Source of the DNA: an uncultured Oscillibacter sp.
GTDB lineage: Bacteria > Bacillota > Clostridia > Oscillospirales > Oscillospiraceae
Reading direction: 5' to 3'
DNA length: 5,547 nt
Assembly: GCA_910586735.1 (NCBI GenBank)
Contig: CAJUJW010000108.1
Span: forward strand, 1-5,547
Every line of letters starts with the position of its first letter. Positions within the stretch are counted from its first letter, which is position 1. This document shows positions 1-5,226 of the stretch, one piece after another. The position numbers and the translations under genes were made by a program. A model generated the notes under the pieces. The model made no database searches. It was given only the letters and a program-made list of their open reading frames with translations, and was not told where the DNA came from.

Positions 1-359
1 AGGTCCAGGTGGCCGACGGCTACGGCTATGACATCCAGTGCGAGGTGGTCTGCGAAAACGGCACCGTGAAGCTGCCGGACCCCTACGCCGTGGTGCGCCG
101 CTCCCGCCCCGCCGGGTGGGACAGCCTGAACCCCGCCGAGTCCATGCCCATTATGACCGACTGGAAGGAGCGCTTCATCGAGGCTTACGACATCGAGCTT
201 TGCAAGTGGGTGGAATCCATCCACGCCGGGAAGCTCACCGGCCCCTCCAGCTGGGACGGCTACGTGGCCTGCGTGGCGGGCGACGCGCTGAACGCCTCCC
301 GGGGCACCTCCCAGTTCTTCAAGGTGGAGACCATGGAGAAGCCGGAGCTGTACAAGTAA
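1..359 (+). CDS. iolG: Inositol 2-dehydrogenase (Gfo/Idh/MocA family), C-terminal part only
   Basis: This is the last 118-119 codons of a gene whose start lies left of the window; the family is usually about 340 residues. The product would oxidise myo-inositol to scyllo-inosose with NAD+ in the cytoplasm, the first step of inositol breakdown. The call rests on similarity recalled from Bacillus subtilis IolG: the YGYDIQCEVV stretch near the window start, LPDP about 20 residues later, then DWKERFIEAYD, the TGPSSWDGY motif, and an EKPELYK ending that parallels EKPEFYQ of IolG. The NAD-binding Rossmann half and the catalytic residues are off the window, so substrate specificity cannot be tested; a paralogous Gfo/Idh/MocA sugar dehydrogenase is the main alternative. 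The stop is TAA at 357-359. The following gene is convergent, so this is the 3' end of its transcription unit. Confidence 0.85.
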   Translation, partial: VQVADGYGYDIQCEVVCENGTVKLPDPYAVVRRSRPAGWDSLNPAESMPIMTDWKERFIEAYDIELCKWVESIHAGKLTGPSSWDGYVACVAGDALNASRGTSQFFKVETMEKPELYK

Positions 360-380
360 TCAAATCAGACCCCTGCAAAA

Positions 381-410
381 GCGGAGGACCGGCTTTCGCC
401 GGCCCTCCGT
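381..410. terminator. Shared hairpin between two convergent genes
   Basis: The arms GGAGG (383-387) with CCTCC (404-408) and CCGGC (389-393) with GCCGG (398-402) enclose a TTTC loop and leave one A/C mismatch; C382-G409 can add a pair. It lies 24 bases after the iolG stop and 55 bases beyond the stop of the convergent GGDEF gene. The T-run is better on the minus strand (TTTT from 380 to 377) than on the plus strand (GTTCCCCT), so it probably works best for the minus-strand gene and less well for iolG. Confidence 0.65.
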
Positions 411-464
411 TCCCCTATAGAAACAGCGTCAAGAACTCCACCTTCAAGGCGCTGGTCCTACCTC

Positions 465-1400
465 TCATTTGGCGGCGGACGCCGCTTTCTCCCGCTTCTG
501 CTCCATCCGCTCGTTGCTCCAGACCACCTGGTTCCGGCCGAAGCGCTTGGCGTCGTACAGCATGGTGTCCGCCATCTTGAGGTATGTATCAAACAGGCTG
601 TCCGCCTTGGGCAGCACCGTAATGCCCCCGATGCTGATGGTGACCCACTGGGACACCTCCGGGTTGTGGGGGATGTGCAGGTCCTCCACCGCCTGGCGGA
701 CCTTCCGCAGATGGGCGAAGTCGTTTTCCGCGCCGCCGCCCATGACCAGCGCCACGAACTCCTCCCCGCCGTAGCGGGCGAAAAAGTCCGTTCCCCGGCG
801 CAGCATGGAGGAGGCGGTCTCCGCCACGGCCTTGATGACCTTGTCCCCGGCGGGGTGGCCGAAGGTGTCGTTATAGACCTTGAATTTGTCGATGTCGAAC
901 ATGCACACCGAGAAGGGCACCCCCAGGCGGATGGCGTCCTGCCAGCGCTGGACGCTGACCTCGTCGTACCGCCGCCGGTTGGGCACGCCGGTGAGCTGGT
1001 CCACGGTGGCCTCCCGCTCGATCTGGGTCCGGTAGAGGTGGAGCTTGATGTGGGTGTTCACCCTGGCCCGGACGATGGCGGGGTGGAAGGGCTTGGTGAT
1101 ATAGTCCACGGCCCCCAGGGTCAGGCCCTGCTCCTCGTGCTGGATGTCGTTGAGGCTGGTGATAAGGATCACCGGCGTGTGCCGGAGGACCACCTCCTCC
1201 TGCAACATCTTCAAAAGCTGGAACCCGTCCATGCCGGGCATAATCACGTCCAGCAGAATCAGGGAATAGTCCACCGTCCTGGCTTTCTCCAGCCCCTCCC
1301 TGGGGGTGTTGACCACAGTGACCTCATAGTCGGTGGTCAGGATGGAACTGAGGAAATTCGCCTGGACAGGGCTGTCGTCAATGATCAGAATCTTCTCCAT
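465..1400 (-). CDS. Response regulator with GGDEF diguanylate cyclase output domain
   Basis: A 311-residue cytoplasmic two-domain protein predicted to make cyclic di-GMP from two GTP when phosphorylated by a partner histidine kinase. Residues 1-120 are a receiver domain: acidic pair D8/D9, phosphoacceptor D51 in LILLDVIMPGMDG, switch residue T81 and conserved K103 in ITKPF. After a short helical linker the GGDEF domain begins at DQLTGVPNRR (134-143). It has the metal-binding FDIDKFK (168-174), N177 and GHPAGD (181-186) for nucleotide binding, and active-site GGEEF at 211-215. An RGTD product-inhibition site (R202, D205) stands exactly five residues before GGEEF, so the enzyme looks active and feedback-inhibited. 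The layout matches PleD/WspR-like regulators with one receiver. The ATG is supported by AAGGAG at 1407-1412, six bases upstream. No kinase gene is adjacent, so the input signal is unknown. Confidence 0.93.
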   Translation of the reverse strand: MEKILIIDDSPVQANFLSSILTTDYEVTVVNTPREGLEKARTVDYSLILLDVIMPGMDGFQLLKMLQEEVVLRHTPVILITSLNDIQHEEQGLTLGAVDYITKPFHPAIVRARVNTHIKLHLYRTQIEREATVDQLTGVPNRRRYDEVSVQRWQDAIRLGVPFSVCMFDIDKFKVYNDTFGHPAGDKVIKAVAETASSMLRRGTDFFARYGGEEFVALVMGGGAENDFAHLRKVRQAVEDLHIPHNPEVSQWVTISIGGITVLPKADSLFDTYLKMADTMLYDAKRFGRNQVVWSNERMEQKREKAASAAK

Positions 1401-1434
1401 ACCATACTCCTTTTATCGCTGTCACAGCAAAACC

Positions 1435-1490
1435 AGCGCCCTGTTCTTCATCAGGGTGCTATTATATCAAATCTTTTCCAAAGAAGGAAG
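1435..1490 (-). promoter_or_regulatory. Probable promoter of the GGDEF regulator, with a dyad over the start site
   Basis: On the minus strand 1470-1461 reads TTGATATAAT, an extended -10 (TGATATAAT) with a perfect TATAAT at 1461-1466. The -35 region near 1484-1490 is poor, as expected for an extended -10 promoter, and the DNA further upstream (1497-1560) is very AT-rich, which could act as an UP element. Immediately downstream an inverted repeat, AGCGCCCTG (1435-1443) and CAGGGTGCT (1452-1460) with an 8-base centre, covers the predicted start near 1454 and is placed like an operator. A second small dyad, GCTGTCACAGC at 1418-1428, sits just upstream of the ribosome site. Confidence 0.55.
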
Positions 1491-1558
1491 CACTAACTTC
1501 ATAAAAATTGAGAAAATTTTCCTAGAATTGAGGAATTTTTCCAATTTCCCAGAATATG

Positions 1559-1600
1559 GAAAACAAAAAGGGAACCCGGCGGAGGGAAAGTCCGCCGGGC
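1559..1600 (-). terminator. Rho-independent terminator of the cytidylate-kinase-like gene
   Basis: A perfect 9-bp stem, CCCGGCGGA (1575-1583) with TCCGCCGGG (1591-1599), has a 7-base loop. Read on the minus strand it is followed by TTCCCTTTTTGTTTTCC (1574 down to 1558), an interrupted U-tract. It lies about 50 bases beyond the stop of the minus-strand kinase-like gene, and separates it from the AT-rich region upstream of the GGDEF promoter. Confidence 0.8.
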
Positions 1601-1648
1601 GCCTCGAAAAATCCGCGTCCGCGGGCGCTCTGCCGCATCCGCGCGCTC

Positions 1649-2296
1649 TTACCGCGTGGGGTCGTCTTCCGTGGGACTGGGGATGGGGTGCTCCTTATGG
1701 GCGGCGATGGCCTGAATCAGCTCCACGGTGCCGCCGAGGCCCAGGAAGCTGCTGTTGAGGCAGAAGTCATAGCTGTCCACAGCGCCCCAGCGCTGGGAGG
1801 AGTAGTATTCGTAGTAGGAGGCCCGGCGCTTGTCGGTCTTGCTGATCAGGGCCCTGGCCTTCTCGGGGGGGAGGTTCTGACGCTCGGCCACCCGGCGGAC
1901 CCGGTCCTCCAGGGGGGCGTGGATGAAGATGCTCAGGTGGTTGGGGTCGTCGGCCAGGGCGTAGTCCGCGCAGCGGCCGATGATGACGCAGGGGCCCTCC
2001 TTGGCGATCTGGCGGATGGTGTTGAAGGTGGCCAGGTATACCTGCTGCTCCAGGGAATCCCCCGCGCCGGCGCCGGGGAGGGTGAACATGTAGGAATCCA
2101 TGGCGATGGAGTAGAGCAGGCTCTTGGGCCGCTCGTCGAAGTTCTCCAGGATTCTCTCGCAGAAGCCGCTCTTCTTGGCGGTCTCCCGGAGGATCTCCTT
2201 ATCGTAAAAAGGAATGCCCAGTTCCTTGGCCACGCGGATGCCGACTTCCTTTCCGCCGCTGCCGAACTGCCTTCCGATGGTGATGATGGTCTTCAT
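1649..2296 (-). CDS. Cytidylate kinase-like family P-loop protein
   Basis: A 215-residue soluble protein. Its N-terminus, ITIGRQFGSGGKEVG (4-18), holds the P-loop pattern typical of the cytidylate-kinase-like family (Cytidylate_kin2, PF13189), followed by AKELGIPFYDKEIL. Later segments fit that family: PCVIIGRCADYAL (the conserved IIGRC strand), IFIHAPLEDRVRRV and TDKRRASYYEYYS. Members resemble nucleoside monophosphate kinases, but the true substrate is generally not established, so CMP phosphorylation should not be assumed; it is shorter than and distinct from classical Cmk. I chose ATG at 2294-2296 because AAGGAGG (2304-2310) is seven bases upstream and the product then starts at the family N-terminus. 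An open frame extends to 2746, but that part runs through the promoter and over the neighbouring small gene and looks non-coding. It has its own promoter and terminator, so it is probably monocistronic. Confidence 0.88.
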   Translation of the reverse strand: MKTIITIGRQFGSGGKEVGIRVAKELGIPFYDKEILRETAKKSGFCERILENFDERPKSLLYSIAMDSYMFTLPGAGAGDSLEQQVYLATFNTIRQIAKEGPCVIIGRCADYALADDPNHLSIFIHAPLEDRVRRVAERQNLPPEKARALISKTDKRRASYYEYYSSQRWGAVDSYDFCLNSSFLGLGGTVELIQAIAAHKEHPIPSPTEDDPTR

Positions 2297-2323
2297 AGCG
2301 GGACCTCCTTTCCGGTCCCTTAT

Positions 2324-2369
2324 ATTATACTCCGATTTTTGGGAATCGTCAAATAAAAAACGATTTCCC
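2324..2369 (-). promoter_or_regulatory. Promoter of the cytidylate-kinase-like gene with overlapping inverted repeat
   Basis: On the minus strand a -35 TTGACG (2352-2347) and a -10 TATAAT (2329-2324) are separated by exactly 17 bases, a near-consensus housekeeping promoter about 14 bases before the ribosome site. The -35 box overlaps one arm of an imperfect inverted repeat, GGGAATCG (2341-2348) and CGATTTCCC (2361-2369), with an AT-rich centre. It could be a regulator site or, as RNA from the upstream small gene, a weak attenuating hairpin; the function is not shown. Confidence 0.75.
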
Positions 2370-2375
2370 GGAGGG

Positions 2376-2561
2376 CTATTCCTGGCCGCCGCCGGAGGTC
2401 TGGGCCCCGTCCTCACCCTGGGCGATGTACAAGTCCTCCGTGTGGAACTGGGCCTTTTTGAGGAGCTCCCGGGCCGTGCCGAAATTCTGTCGGTCCAGCT
2501 CCTCCAGGGCGTCGGTAATGGCGTTGAACGCGATGTGGTACATTTTCTTGTAGTCGGGCAT
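2376..2561 (-). CDS. Small hypothetical protein, 61 residues
   Basis: I do not recognise a named function, although short proteins beginning like this one (MPDYKKMYHIAFNAITDALE) are, from memory, common in gut Clostridia. The first 45 or so residues are predicted helical with a regular hydrophobic pattern (MYHIAFNAITDALEELD, then ARELLKKAQFHTEDLYI), which suggests a two-helix hairpin. The last 14 residues are Gly/Ser/Gln/Glu-rich and probably disordered. There is no signal peptide, membrane segment or cysteine. The ATG at 2559-2561 has GGAGG at 2570-2574, eight bases upstream, which strongly supports translation. It is divergent from the ribbon-helix-helix gene and lies 79 bases upstream of the kinase-like start on the same strand; read-through into that gene is possible but the latter has its own promoter. 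Confidence 0.72.
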   Translation of the reverse strand: MPDYKKMYHIAFNAITDALEELDRQNFGTARELLKKAQFHTEDLYIAQGEDGAQTSGGGQE

Positions 2562-2680
2562 GGTCTCTTCCTCCGCAGATACGTTTTATGTTTAATGAAC
2601 ATATTATGTATCCGTTTTGAACACAATACCACAAAATGGACGTAAAGTAAATAGATAAAAAAATATTTTGAGGGTATGTG
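2562..2680. promoter_or_regulatory. Divergent intergenic region with alternating TATGT/ACATA half-sites
   Basis: This AT-rich 119-base region separates the divergent hypothetical and ribbon-helix-helix genes and must carry both promoters; I could not pick convincing -35/-10 pairs for either (CATAAT on the minus strand near 2604-2609 is the best -10). It holds a cluster of symmetric half-sites: TATGTT (2587-2592) and AACATA (2598-2603) form a 6-bp inverted repeat, and ACATA (2599-2603) with TATGT (2605-2609) form an overlapping one-base-centred dyad. Such arrays are typical of regulator operators, and the neighbouring DNA-binding protein is an obvious candidate; this is inference. Confidence 0.4.
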
Positions 2681-2863
2681 ATGGGGAAGAACGGTATGAA
2701 AAGCTATTCCATCCGAATTGATGAGGAATTGCTGCACAAGCTCCATATTATCTCGGCCTACGAGGGCCGCTCCGCCAACAGCCAGATTTTGATTTTAATC
2801 CGGGACGCCGTGGAGGCTTACGAGGCCAAGCACGGAAAAATCGAGCTGGGGGAGAAACCGTAG
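2681..2863 (+). CDS. Small ribbon-helix-helix (Arc/MetJ-like) DNA-binding protein
   Basis: A 60-residue protein. The stretch MKSYSIRIDEELLHKLH, near the N-terminus, has the pattern of the DNA-contacting beta strand and first helix of Arc-type ribbon-helix-helix proteins (SIRIDEEL). It is followed by the turn region AYEGRSANSQ, where the conserved S-x-N/S-x-Q caps the second helix, and then ILILIRDAVEAYEAKHGKIEL. Family members bind DNA as dimers of dimers on short repeated half-sites, usually as repressors, sometimes as antitoxins. No toxin gene follows, so a stand-alone regulator is more likely. ATG 2681 has GAGGG at 2670-2674, six bases upstream. GTG 2678 is possible but too close to that site; ATG 2696, with GGGGAAG as ribosome site, would start directly at MKSYSIRI and is a real alternative. 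The target genes are unknown; autoregulation through the divergent region is plausible. Confidence 0.85.
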   Translation: MGKNGMKSYSIRIDEELLHKLHIISAYEGRSANSQILILIRDAVEAYEAKHGKIELGEKP

Positions 2864-2884
2864 GGGCGGCCCCCTGGGCCGCCC
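2864..2884 (+). terminator. GC-rich hairpin directly after the ribbon-helix-helix gene
   Basis: A perfect 9-bp stem, GGGCGGCCC (2864-2872) with GGGCCGCCC (2876-2884), has a CCT loop and begins one base after the TAG stop. There is no T-run after it, so intrinsic termination would be weak, and an RNA-end stabiliser is equally possible. A second small dyad follows: GAAACC (2894-2899) with GGTTTC (2905-2910). The rest of the stretch up to the tRNA promoter at 3031 shows no gene that I can support. Confidence 0.5.
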
Positions 2885-3030
2885 GGCTCCTTGGAAACCC
2901 CGGCGGTTTCAGAGGAACGGGCCTGTGGAGGACCGGCAGCGATTTTATTGCAACATAATTCCCGGCAAAAAGCGTCAGCCTGAGGGAAAAATCCGGCTGG
3001 AGAAAAAAAGAAAAATTTCTGAAAAACCTC

Positions 3031-3059
3031 TTGACATTTCCGCCTGGCTTTGCTATTAT
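3031..3059 (+). promoter_or_regulatory. Strong promoter of the tRNA-Ala genes
   Basis: TTGACA (3031-3036), a perfect -35, is followed after exactly 17 bases by TATTAT (3054-3059), five of six matches to the -10. The start would fall around 3066-3068, about 24 bases before the first tRNA. No comparable promoter is seen between the two tRNAs, so this one probably serves both. The upstream flank at 3000-3025 is A-rich, which could add activity as an UP-like element. Confidence 0.85.
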
Positions 3060-3090
3060 AATCACTGTTCTGATGCGGAACACCTGATAC

Positions 3091-3166
<76 letters not shown>

Positions 3167-3171
3167 GGAAA

Positions 3172-3210
3172 GAGAAAAGCCTTGGAACTTCGGCTTCCAA
3201 GGCTTTTCTC
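3172..3210 (+). terminator. Long hairpin after the first tRNA-Ala
   Basis: A perfect 16-bp stem pairs 3172-3187 with 3195-3210, capped by CTTCGGC, which can fold as a C(UUCG)G tetraloop with one bulged C. The T-rich part (GGCTTTTCTC) lies inside the 3' arm rather than after it, as in A-tract/T-tract terminators that work on either strand. Because no separate promoter for the second tRNA is visible, this hairpin may be a partial terminator or a processing boundary. Confidence 0.7.
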
Positions 3211-3230
3211 GTGACCCGTCAATTTCATAT

Positions 3231-3306
3231 GGGCCTGTAGCTCAGTTGGGAGAGCGTTCGGTTCGCATCCGAGAGGTCGAGAGTTCGAATCTCTTCAGGT
3301 CCACCA
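3231..3306 (+). tRNA. tRNA-Ala, anticodon CGC
   Basis: A second 76-base cloverleaf, 64 bases after the first. The acceptor is GGGCCTG (3231-3237) with CAGGTCC, and the D arm is GCTC/GAGC. The anticodon stem TTCGG/CCGAG opens with a T-G wobble and has loop TTCGCAT (3262-3268) with anticodon CGC at 3264-3266. The T arm is GAGAG/CTCTT with loop TTCGAAT. The alanine-specific G3-U70 pair and A73 are present, which confirms the charging identity. CCA is encoded at 3304-3306. It reads only GCG, a codon that a TGC-anticodon tRNA can usually also read, so this is a supplementary isoacceptor suited to a GC-rich codon diet. Confidence 0.95.
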
Positions 3307-3347
3307 AAAGGAAAAGCACGCCAAAGGCGTGCTTTTCCTTTTGGTGG
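3301..3347. terminator. 22-bp perfect hairpin overlapping the tRNA 3' end; bidirectional
   Basis: Bases 3301-3322 are perfectly complementary to 3326-3347 with an AAA loop. The left arm begins with CCACCA, the last six bases of the second tRNA, so the terminator stem can in principle pair with the tRNA's own 3' end. The inner stem GGAAAAGCACGCC/GGCGTGCTTTTCC carries the A- and T-tracts in its arms, so it can stop transcription of the tRNA from the left and of the convergent DHH gene from the right (its stop is 27 bases away). Confidence 0.85.
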
Positions 3348-3373
3348 TGGGATTTGCGGCAACCGCCTGCGGC

Positions 3374-4915
3374 TTACTCCGCCTTCTCGTAGGACTGCTC
3401 GAAGGTTGCTCTGGGGATGATGTACGCGTTCTGGTGGTCGTCCTCCTGGCAGACCAGCCAGTCCCCGATTTCGCCCAGGCGCCAGTCGCCCCACACCAGA
3501 ACCTCCAGGCGGCAGTTCAGCTGGGCCGCCCAGACCCGGGGGGTGTCCTTGGCTACGCACTTTTTGGCGCAGGGCGCCAGGAGCACCGCCTCTTTCTTGC
3601 CGGCGTGGTACACCTTCGGCTGCCACAGCCACTCGCCGTCCATGGGGAATTCCTCGTCCGTCAGCTCGTAGTTCCGCCGCAGCTGCTCTTCCGTGATGTA
3701 AGCAACCTCCCGCTTCGGGTCGATCAGCAGCCAGAGCTGGGGGGCCGCCTTCTTGATGAGGTCTCCCTCCAGCGTGCGGAGGAGAATCTCCGTCCCCTCC
3801 GGGAACAGATCCATGGCCCGCACGCAGCCCGCAAGCTCCTTTCTCTTATGGTAAAGCTCCGCTTTCCCCTTGCAGAACGCCTCCGCCCGGGCGGGCTCGT
3901 AATTCTCCGCCCTGGGGGAAAGACGCCTGAGGGGGGTGCGGAAGTAATCGGACAGCCGCTGGAAGATCAGCTCTCCGGCGGTGTAGAGCAGGTTGCCGTC
4001 CGGGCAGCTCTTCTCCAGCATGGCCATGGGCAGCCGCCCCGCGGCCTTGGTCCGGTCGCCGCCGCCGTCGTCCCCCATGTCCCGGACAAGCCAGTGTACC
4101 AGGTCGTCCGCCCGGTCCCTGCGGTTGCAGCAGCGCACGGAGACCTTCACGCACCGCTCCCTCTCCAGCAGGCAGAAGGCCACGCACACGGACAGCTCGT
4201 GAACGTCCATCATCATGTCGCTGACCACGCCCAGCATATACGGCTCGGAGGTGTACACCGGGGCCACGGCGAAGTGGTACTCCGGGTGGTAGCGCAGGTT
4301 CATAATGGCGCTGCCCGCGGTGCGGAAGTCGCCCAGCTCCAGGGCCGCGCTCTGGAGCAGGAAAACGATGTCCCAGTCGAAGTGCAGGGAGTCCAGCATT
4401 TCCCGGTCCGGCCCCTCGGTGCCCTTGAACTTCTGGGTGTCCATGTACAGGCCGTAGTACAGCGCCGTGGACAGCAGGCGGTCCTCAATGGGGAAGCCCG
4501 CCTTTTTCAGCATGGCCCAGATCACGGTGACGCAGGCGCTGCAGTCCGTCCGCATCTCCCGCAGCTCCGGCAGGACCTCTCCCGGATTGTGCTCGTGGTG
4601 ATCGATGACCGCCAGCGTCTTGTGGGGCAGGGCCGAGACATTGCGCTGTCCCGCCCGGCAGTCCACCGTGACCAACAGGTCCGCGTCCACATCCGCCGCC
4701 CGCGCATGCTCCAGGGGGATGTTCAGCTTCTCAATCATCAGGAGCAGATTGTTTTTCGTCACCTTCCGCCCGCCGCCGTATACCAGCCGGGGAGACTTCC
4801 CCTTACTCTCCAGGTATTTCAGCAGCGCATAGCCGCTGGCAATGGTATCCGCGTCCGGGTCGTCATGGCATTGGATTACAATATTTTCATAGCCCAATAA
4901 ATCCCCTAATGTCAT
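3374..4915 (-). CDS. DHH/DHHA1-family phosphoesterase with C-terminal extension
   Basis: A 513-residue soluble protein. The N-terminal DHH domain shows the metal-binding motifs of the family: HDDPDADTIASG (17-28), D85 in VTVDCR, DHH at 105-107 and D159 in GLYMDT. A DHHA1-like substrate domain follows (about 225-295), ending in GGGDRTKAAG (284-293). Relatives such as NrnA, GdpP and RecJ cleave short oligonucleotides, linear or cyclic dinucleotides, or single-stranded DNA with Mn2+; which of these this enzyme uses cannot be told. There is no membrane segment or GGDEF-like region, so it is not GdpP. Residues 340-513 are additional to a compact NrnA-like protein (about 310-340 residues) and seem to contain two related modules (356-417 and 455-510). 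The glycine motif lacks the usual histidine. The ATG at 4913-4915 has AGGAGG at 4925-4930, nine bases upstream. It is probably monocistronic, with its own promoter about 100 bases upstream. Confidence 0.88.
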   Translation of the reverse strand: MTLGDLLGYENIVIQCHDDPDADTIASGYALLKYLESKGKSPRLVYGGGRKVTKNNLLLMIEKLNIPLEHARAADVDADLLVTVDCRAGQRNVSALPHKTLAVIDHHEHNPGEVLPELREMRTDCSACVTVIWAMLKKAGFPIEDRLLSTALYYGLYMDTQKFKGTEGPDREMLDSLHFDWDIVFLLQSAALELGDFRTAGSAIMNLRYHPEYHFAVAPVYTSEPYMLGVVSDMMMDVHELSVCVAFCLLERERCVKVSVRCCNRRDRADDLVHWLVRDMGDDGGGDRTKAAGRLPMAMLEKSCPDGNLLYTAGELIFQRLSDYFRTPLRRLSPRAENYEPARAEAFCKGKAELYHKRKELAGCVRAMDLFPEGTEILLRTLEGDLIKKAAPQLWLLIDPKREVAYITEEQLRRNYELTDEEFPMDGEWLWQPKVYHAGKKEAVLLAPCAKKCVAKDTPRVWAAQLNCRLEVLVWGDWRLGEIGDWLVCQEDDHQNAYIIPRATFEQSYEKAE

Positions 4916-5026
4916 CTAACCGTTCCTCCTAGTCAACTTTTGGCGCCGCCTCAGGAAAAGCCGCGTCTTCCCGCTCCACAGCGGTGAACAGGGCTTTCCC
5001 TCTGTCTGCAGCGGCTGACGCTTCCT

Positions 5027-5055
5027 ATTATATCCGCCGCCGCCGCTTTTTTCAA
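5027..5055 (-). promoter_or_regulatory. Promoter of the DHH phosphoesterase gene
   Basis: On the minus strand TTGAAA (5055-5050) and a perfect TATAAT (5032-5027) are separated by 17 bases. The start would be near 5020, which gives a leader of about 105 bases before the ATG at 4915. Confidence 0.75.
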
Positions 5056-5179
5056 TACACACTTTGCACATTTGAGAAAACCACGGGCCCTGCATCCTCA
5101 GCGGACAGCCGGGCGGGCCGGTCCCCCGCCGTTTCCGGGCGGCGGGCGCAGAAAACCCGCCGGGGAAGCGGTTCCCTTC

Positions 5180-5208
5180 TTGACAAGGTAATCGTTTACC
5201 GATATAAT
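5180..5208 (+). promoter_or_regulatory. Perfect consensus promoter of the Fe-S scaffold gene with palindrome in the spacer
   Basis: TTGACA (5180-5185), a 17-base spacer and TATAAT (5203-5208) match the housekeeping consensus exactly, so unregulated expression should be strong. The spacer contains GGTAATCGTTTACC (5187-5200), a CG-centred 14-bp dyad in which six of seven positions per arm are complementary. That position blocks RNA polymerase when occupied, and the even, CG-centred form is typical of LacI/GalR-type operators; the actual regulator is not in the window. Confidence 0.9.
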
Positions 5209-5226
5209 ATGAGCCGTGCAAAGCTC

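Noticed and set aside
666..1496. Open frame on the + strand opposite the GGDEF gene
   Set aside because: A composition shadow rich in Gly/His/Val; the minus strand holds a complete receiver-GGDEF protein.
2297..2746. In-frame extension of the kinase-like gene, which would give 365 residues
   Set aside because: It would read through the -35/-10 promoter and over the separate 61-residue gene, its Arg/Thr/Pro/Ser-rich translation looks non-coding, and a strong ribosome site marks the internal ATG at 2296.
2678..2863. Toxin-antitoxin pair with the ribbon-helix-helix protein as antitoxin
   Set aside because: No toxin-like gene follows on the same strand, and the other small gene is divergent with no toxin motif.
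3329..4900. Long open frame on the + strand opposite the DHH gene (523 residues)
   Set aside because: It is a mirror of the GC-rich codons of the real gene: rich in Gly/Val/Arg/Gln/His with no family motifs, while the minus strand has clear DHH motifs and a ribosome site.
5125..5163. GC hairpins CCCGCCG/CGGCGGG as a terminator or attenuator
   Set aside because: They lie between two outward-facing promoters and outside both predicted transcripts, and no T-run follows on either strand.
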